From NCBI GenBank assembly GCA_026392145.1, contig JAPLCS010000319.1:1-22494 (forward strand): a stretch of 22,494 nt of DNA, read 5' to 3'. The notes under the pieces were generated by a model. The model searched no databases, was not told the DNA's origin, and was given only the letters and a program-made list of their open reading frames with translations. Below, one piece after another: positions 17,865-22,494 of the stretch (position 1 is the first letter of the stretch; the number at the start of each line of letters is the position of its first letter). A program made the position numbers and the translations under genes. This DNA is from Fimbriimonadales bacterium. Its GTDB lineage: Bacteria; Armatimonadota; Fimbriimonadia; Fimbriimonadales; Fimbriimonadaceae.

Positions 17865-19904
17865 ATGACTGCACAAGAGCTGGTTCAGGAGGCATTTAAC
17901 CGGCTCGCGACCCGCTCTGGATATGACAATCGCAGTGATCAGGTGCAGTTAGCTCTGACTCTCAGTGACCTCATTGGTGAAAAAACGTCCGGAATCTTTG
18001 AAGCACCAACGGGGTTAGGGAAGTCATTAGCGGCACTCATTCCTGCCATCGCGAACGCGATTGCGAGCAACAAGAGAACGGTGATTGCGACTTACACAAA
18101 TGTGCTTGCCGAGCAGTACTGGCGCAAAGACCTCCCGCTTGCGTTAAGTCTTTTCGATGACCATTGTGAGACAGCTTTTTTGATTGGGAGACAGCGTTAT
18201 GCCTGCCTGGTCGGTATGGATGAGGCAATGCCGCGTGAGGTCGAGTACCTGCAGAGAAACATGGAGCTAGGCACAGAGTCCGAGTTTCGCAGATTTGTGC
18301 CCAAGAACGACCGTGAGTTAAATCAGCTATGGCAAAAAGTTCAGACCCCACCAGTTTGCCCTGCGCGAGCATGCCCCGTTTATGATGATTGCTTCTATTA
18401 CAACGCTCGTAAAAAGTTAGAAAAAGCAAAAGTTGTCATCACCAACCACAGTGTGGTGATTCAAGATGCTCTGGGGACAGATGTCGAACTTGAGCGCGAA
18501 GGGATGCTCTTTGCCTACGACTACTTAGTCATTGATGAGGCTCATGATTTTCCGGCGGCTGCCATAAACGGGCTTGAGTTTGAGATTTCTTCTCCTCGCT
18601 TAGCGTCGCTCGTCGGGGTGGCCACACGACTTGAGAATTTGGTGGATTCATTGGCGGTGCGAGCGGGGGAAGGTGGCGACTGGCACCGAGCCACCGACAA
18701 ATTTAGAAACGAGATTCAAAAAAGCGTCGTGTCGCTGGGATTACTCAGCCAGCAGGTTCAACAAAGTGGAATCGTTGGAGTGTCACCTCCCGAAGTGGAC
18801 GAGCATCCCGCGGTTCAGCAAATGAGTGCCAAGGACCAAGTGACCCATGTTGAGGCAATTGCGGAAAAGGTACGCCTTGCATGTGAGTTGCATTCTCACG
18901 AGGTTGGCACCAGGCTGGAAAGATACCGAGCAGAAGTTCAAGGGCCAGAAGGCAGAACCATTTACGAATCCAGCCGAAACTACATTTCTTATATCCGAGA
19001 TTTTGCCGTGGGCGCAGGAGAATTGAGCCATCCTACGGGAACAAGTGTTAGTTATATTGGTCTGAACCGGTCGGAGGCAATCCTTCGGCGGGACTTGATT
19101 GATCTCAAAGAAACGCTTCAGCCCCTCCTCTGGGATCGTGTGGCTTATGCCTGCTTGTCAGCAACGCTTCAAATTGACGGAGATTTTGAGCACTTTGAAC
19201 GCACGACCGGCGTTCGGCCGCTTTTCAAAGAGATTTTGCCCTCGCCGTATGATTTTTCAACCCAATGTGCTCTGTATCTTCCGAAAGGAGACAAGATTCC
19301 CGACCCAACAACAAGCCGAGGTGGTGACATGGAGCAAATCTACTATCATGCAATCGCCCAAGAACTAAGCGAGATGATTGAAACACTGGGTGGCCGCACG
19401 TTGGCACTTTTTCACTCGCGAAAGGAGATGGAGGGAGTCCGTCAATACATGAAAGTCAGTGATGATTTACCAATCCTCATGCAGGGGAGAGGTGGAATCG
19501 CCACGGTGGGTGAGCAGTTCAAAAAGAATACGTTTTCATCCCTGTTCGCACTAAGATCGTTTTGGACAGGATTCGACGCACCCGGTGAAACCTGTAGCTG
19601 TGTGGCACTCGTTCGTATCCCCTTTGAGGTGCCCGTTGAACCCTCGGTGGTAGCACGAATGGCGTACCTATCCCAGCAGGGGCTAGATCCTTTCAAGCAC
19701 CATTCGCTACCAAACGCAAAAATGATTATGCGACAAGGTGCAGGTCGGCTCATTCGTTCCAATAATGACAAAGGGGTCATTGCGTTGCTCGACCCTCGCT
19801 TGCGAACTAAACGCTATGGAGAAGAAATCCTCGCCAATTTCCCCCAGGAAATTCGAGTCTTCGACGACTTCGTAGATGCGGCAGGATGGGTCGGTTTAGG
19901 TTAG
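17865..19904 (+). CDS. DinG/XPD-type ATP-dependent DNA helicase with Fe-S cluster
   Basis: An SF2 helicase of the DinG/YoaA/XPD group, which unwinds DNA 5' to 3' and acts in repair and R-loop or replication-fork processing. Walker A is APTGLGKS (Lys53); the DEAH box is at residues 224-227 (VIDEAHD). Four cysteines, Cys114 and the cluster Cys165, Cys170 and Cys176 (VCPARACPVYDDC), are placed as in Fe-S helicases, before NHSVVIQDAL. Motif III-like CLSATLQ and motifs V and VI (FWTGFDAPG, GAGRLIRSNNDKG) are present. At 679 residues it is a full-length enzyme. The ATG at 17865 directly follows GAGG, an unusually short spacing. The next gene starts 26 bases after the stop and is probably cotranscribed, although a functional link with a glycosyltransferase is not obvious. 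Confidence 0.92.
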   Translation: MTAQELVQEAFNRLATRSGYDNRSDQVQLALTLSDLIGEKTSGIFEAPTGLGKSLAALIPAIANAIASNKRTVIATYTNVLAEQYWRKDLPLALSLFDDHCETAFLIGRQRYACLVGMDEAMPREVEYLQRNMELGTESEFRRFVPKNDRELNQLWQKVQTPPVCPARACPVYDDCFYYNARKKLEKAKVVITNHSVVIQDALGTDVELEREGMLFAYDYLVIDEAHDFPAAAINGLEFEISSPRLASLVGVATRLENLVDSLAVRAGEGGDWHRATDKFRNEIQKSVVSLGLLSQQVQQSGIVGVSPPEVDEHPAVQQMSAKDQVTHVEAIAEKVRLACELHSHEVGTRLERYRAEVQGPEGRTIYESSRNYISYIRDFAVGAGELSHPTGTSVSYIGLNRSEAILRRDLIDLKETLQPLLWDRVAYACLSATLQIDGDFEHFERTTGVRPLFKEILPSPYDFSTQCALYLPKGDKIPDPTTSRGGDMEQIYYHAIAQELSEMIETLGGRTLALFHSRKEMEGVRQYMKVSDDLPILMQGRGGIATVGEQFKKNTFSSLFALRSFWTGFDAPGETCSCVALVRIPFEVPVEPSVVARMAYLSQQGLDPFKHHSLPNAKMIMRQGAGRLIRSNNDKGVIALLDPRLRTKRYGEEILANFPQEIRVFDDFVDAAGWVGLG

Positions 19905-19930
19905 TGCCGAGAAAACAAGAGTTGACACGG

Positions 19931-21127
19931 ATGCGGATTATTATCGTTACGGATTATCCAAATATAAACGGAGGTGCAGGAAAGGTCGCGCTTGAAAGTG
20001 CGATTGCTCTTGTGCCCCATGTAGAAAGTGTCCACGTCTTCAGCACCATTGGGGAAGTTCCTCCCGAATTAGCCAGTCAGGTTTCAATCAGCACCTTAGG
20101 TCAAAGCAAAGTGACCGAACTGCCTCTCTCTGAATCAATGATCGGAGGCCTATGGAATAAACCGTTTAGTGAACTTCTAGACGGCTATAACCCCGCGGAC
20201 ACTCTGGTGCATATTCACTCATGGCGAGACGCCACGACGCTCAGCTTTGTGCCAGACATGATTCGGCGAGGGTTTAAGTTTGTGGTTACCGCACATGATT
20301 ATGGACTCGCATGCCCGATTGCAGGGTTCTATAACGAAAGAAAGCAATCTGCTTGCACCCTTCGGGGAATGTCCCTAAGTTGTGTTTGCACCCGATGTAC
20401 CAACGGTCAATTTGTCAGAAAAACGTGGTTTGTTGCCCGACATGCCATGCAGGTGCACCGTGCAAAACTTCCCGCCAAACTGAAGCACCTCATCGTAATT
20501 GGCAAACTCAATGAGCAGGTCATGACCCCCTACCTCAAGAAATCAGCAAAGGTGCATCTGGTAGAAAACCCAATTTCTGTACAACCCATACTCCGCAGCG
20601 AAGCCGAAACCTCCGACACGTTCGTGTACATAGGAAGGCTCAGCCCTGAAAAGGGTGTGTCTCTCGCTTTGGAGGCCGCGACTGCTGGCGGTTTTAAGAT
20701 TCGGGTCGTAGGCTCTGGGGTGCAAGAAACTGAACTGAAAGCGAAATTCCACAATGTGAAGTTCGAAGGTTGGTGTGATAAGGAAAAGACTCAAGAGATT
20801 CTTCGCTCCGCAAGAGCACTCCTCTTTCCTTCACTTTGGTACGAAGGCCAACCGCTCATTGTCGATGAAGCGGCCGCGAATGGAGTTCCAGTTATCGTCT
20901 CGGATATCTCTGCCGCCAAAGAGGCGGTAGATGATTACTGCCACGGTTTAGCTTTTCGGTCGGGCAATCTTGACTCACTGATTTCAAAAATGCGACTGAT
21001 GCTCGACGATAATCGAGTGAGAGACTTTTCGAAAAATGGTCATGAAAAGTATTGGAATGACCCGCACACGATGGAGCGGCACATCAAAAAGCTGCTGGCG
21101 GTTTACTCCGAAGTGCTCTCTAACTGA
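19931..21127 (+). CDS. Glycosyltransferase family 4 protein
   Basis: A GT-B fold retaining glycosyltransferase of the GT4 type. The N-terminal domain starts RIIIVTDYPNINGGAGKVALE with the glycine loop; a central Cys-rich stretch follows TAHDYGLACP (CTLRGMSLSCVCTRC), a feature of a GT4 subgroup. The C-terminal domain has YIGRLSPEKGVSLALEAA and LFPSLWYEGQPLIVDEAAANG, with the nucleotide-sugar-binding EX7E glutamates. It probably transfers a sugar in exopolysaccharide, glycolipid or surface-glycan synthesis; donor and acceptor are unknown. The ATG at 19931 begins the family-like sequence; an in-frame ATG at 19886 overlaps the helicase gene and adds a basic non-family leader, so I rejected it. 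The 3' end overlaps the convergent DedA gene by 25 bases. Confidence 0.9.
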   Translation: MRIIIVTDYPNINGGAGKVALESAIALVPHVESVHVFSTIGEVPPELASQVSISTLGQSKVTELPLSESMIGGLWNKPFSELLDGYNPADTLVHIHSWRDATTLSFVPDMIRRGFKFVVTAHDYGLACPIAGFYNERKQSACTLRGMSLSCVCTRCTNGQFVRKTWFVARHAMQVHRAKLPAKLKHLIVIGKLNEQVMTPYLKKSAKVHLVENPISVQPILRSEAETSDTFVYIGRLSPEKGVSLALEAATAGGFKIRVVGSGVQETELKAKFHNVKFEGWCDKEKTQEILRSARALLFPSLWYEGQPLIVDEAAANGVPVIVSDISAAKEAVDDYCHGLAFRSGNLDSLISKMRLMLDDNRVRDFSKNGHEKYWNDPHTMERHIKKLLAVYSEVLSN

Positions 21128-21771
21128 GATTTCTTCTTGCGTCGCTTATGCAAGATGACTTCAATGATAATCGGAATAATCGAAATCACTACCAAGGCAA
21201 GAATCGCAAGTTCAAAGTGTTCTTTGACGACTGGCTGATCTCCCAGGAAAACCCCCGAGAACATACAAACACTTACCCACAAAACACCACCAATCACGTT
21301 GTAAATCATGAACTTGGGGAACTCCATGGCACCCATTCCCGCCACAAAAGGAGCGAACGCACGAACTACAGGCACAAACCGAGTGATAACAATCGCCTTC
21401 CCACCGTAGTTGTCAAACCACTCGTGGGTCTTTTTGAGAGTCGATTGGCTAAATATTTTCGAATTAGGCTTGTTGAATAATCGCTCACCAAAGAAGCGAC
21501 CAATCCAGTAATTCACGATGTTCCCAAGTACCGCCGCCGCAACCAGCAGGAAAAATACCCCGGGAATACTGATGCCCTTTCGCTCATCGGCCGCAATAAG
21601 CCCGACCGCAAAGAGGAGTGAATCACCCGGAAGGAACGGGAAAATCACGAACGCCGTTTCAGCAAAAATAACTCCTGCAAGAATCGCATAGAACCAGGGC
21701 CCGTACTTGGTAATGAGATCGACCAAATGTGAGTCTAGATGTCTAATAAATTCGAGTGCGTCTTGGAGCAA
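21103..21771 (-). CDS. DedA family (SNARE-associated) membrane protein
   Basis: A 222-residue integral membrane protein of the DedA/VTT family. It shows FPFLPGDSLLFAVGLIA, a membrane segment with GNIVNYWIGRFFG, then RFVPVVRAFAPFVAGMGAM, the conserved arginine- and proline-rich re-entrant motifs, and a last hydrophobic stretch near residues 185-206 followed by a basic tail (HKRRKKKSQ). Members act in lipid scrambling or undecaprenyl-phosphate and phosphatidylethanolamine recycling and in membrane homeostasis. The start is a TTG at 21771, supported by GAGGA about seven bases upstream. It is divergent from the 6-phosphogluconate dehydrogenase gene and convergent with, and overlapping, the glycosyltransferase gene. 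Confidence 0.93.
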   Translation of the reverse strand: MLQDALEFIRHLDSHLVDLITKYGPWFYAILAGVIFAETAFVIFPFLPGDSLLFAVGLIAADERKGISIPGVFFLLVAAAVLGNIVNYWIGRFFGERLFNKPNSKIFSQSTLKKTHEWFDNYGGKAIVITRFVPVVRAFAPFVAGMGAMEFPKFMIYNVIGGVLWVSVCMFSGVFLGDQPVVKEHFELAILALVVISIIPIIIEVILHKRRKKKSQLESTSE

Positions 21772-21874
21772 ATTTTTCCTCGTTAAGCGTCTTTAATAGC
21801 TTAATGTACCCGTGAGAAACGTTCTGGCTTGGGAATTGGTTTCATCCTTTTGCTGAAAGTGGCAGAATAGGGAA

Positions 21875-22494
21875 ATGAAGTCGTTTGGTGTCGTAGGTCT
21901 CGGTAGAATCGGAGGCGGACTGGCCTGGCAGGCATTAGGAAAGGATTATCAAGTCGTAGGCGTAGACTTGGCTCCGCCAAGCGAAGACCTGGTCGAAGCC
22001 GGCATTCATTATTCTCCGCATCTTCAGGCGCTCCACGACCACCTCCAAGGTCCAAGGGTGGTGTTTATTTACATTCACGCTGGCCCCCCTATTGATGCAA
22101 TGATTGACCAACTGGTCGAGGTGCTATCGCCTGGCGACATTCTTGTTGACGGCGGACACTCATACTGGGGCGATTCCATTCGTCGCTCCCCACGATTGAT
22201 CGAGAGCGGCATTCACTTTGTCGATTTGGGAACCAGTGGCGGAGTCGAAGGTGCCAGAAACGGGGCATGTTTTATGGTCGGTGGACACGAAGAAGCGTTG
22301 AATATTTTGGAACCCATCTTGCTTGATTTGGCCACACCAGGAGGATATGTCCGATGCGGTGGACCAGGGTCGGGGCATTACGTGAAGTTAGTACACAACG
22401 GAATCGAATTCGGCATGCTGCAGGCAATAGGAGAAGGCATGGATTTGCTCGCCAAATATGATGAGTCGCTACCGCTCACGGACATTCTGAGCTG
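21875..22494 (+). CDS. gnd: 6-phosphogluconate dehydrogenase, decarboxylating, NAD-type (partial)
   Basis: The first about 206 residues are present and the frame runs off the right edge. The N-terminal Rossmann domain has VGLGRIGGGLA; the substrate-binding loop is GTSGGVEGARNG, and the catalytic region is GHYVKLVHNGIEFGMLQAIGEG, where lysine and the HNGIE signature bind 6-phosphogluconate. The IGGGLA and GTSGG wording matches the shorter, typically NAD-dependent YqeC/GndA-type enzymes rather than the long GndE. It converts 6-phosphogluconate to ribulose-5-phosphate and CO2 in the oxidative pentose phosphate pathway. The ATG at 21875 is preceded closely by AGGGAA. The 103-base divergent gap from the DedA gene shows no clear promoter that I can defend. 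Confidence 0.9.
   Translation, partial: MKSFGVVGLGRIGGGLAWQALGKDYQVVGVDLAPPSEDLVEAGIHYSPHLQALHDHLQGPRVVFIYIHAGPPIDAMIDQLVEVLSPGDILVDGGHSYWGDSIRRSPRLIESGIHFVDLGTSGGVEGARNGACFMVGGHEEALNILEPILLDLATPGGYVRCGGPGSGHYVKLVHNGIEFGMLQAIGEGMDLLAKYDESLPLTDILS

Overview
The window is bacterial chromosomal DNA of moderate GC content, densely coding, with many divergent and convergent gene pairs. A Tat-exported DUF1501 protein, tandem TPR-GGDEF proteins, frequent CGA arginine codons and short operons suggest Armatimonadota (Fimbriimonadia-like), but this is a tentative guess; no rRNA or other phylogenetic marker except gyrB is present. No tRNA, rRNA, CRISPR array, insertion sequence or phage gene was seen, and no gene-free stretch exceeds 300 bases.

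Layout. Positions 1-2223 (minus) hold an ABC exporter: a large permease running off the left edge and its ATPase, which carries a frameshift. Divergently, 2326-4452 is gyrB with an extended N-terminus and an insertion in the TOPRIM region, followed by a double-hairpin terminator. 4523-6338 (minus) is a second ABC system (LolD/MacB-type ATPase plus FtsX-like permease); the permease is frameshifted by a perfect 23-bp tandem duplication. 6382-6834 (minus) is a small Fic/Doc-like protein with a degenerate motif. 7010-8242 (minus) is a Tat-exported DUF1501 protein. 8332-9237 (plus) holds two small NTF2-like or unknown proteins, the second possibly with a lost N-terminus. 9277-10569 (minus) is a secreted M48 metalloprotease with an extra C-terminal domain.

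10665-12768 (minus) is a translationally coupled pair of zinc-dependent medium-chain dehydrogenases. Divergent from them are an SRPBCC protein and two tandem, paralogous TPR-coiled-coil-GGDEF diguanylate cyclases (12826-16806). The second cyclase overlaps the convergent tRNA-dihydrouridine synthase gene. 17865-21127 (plus) is a DinG/XPD-type Fe-S helicase followed by a GT4 glycosyltransferase, which overlaps a convergent DedA membrane-protein gene. The right edge holds a partial NAD-type 6-phosphogluconate dehydrogenase.

Most genes are housekeeping or envelope-related and do not form one pathway. I did not find a convincing novel multi-gene system. The best leads are the two independent indel lesions in adjacent ABC transporters, the tandem cyclase pair, the catalytically degenerate Doc-like protein, and the M48 protease fused to a domain that resembles the N-terminal region of some MscS-type channel proteins.
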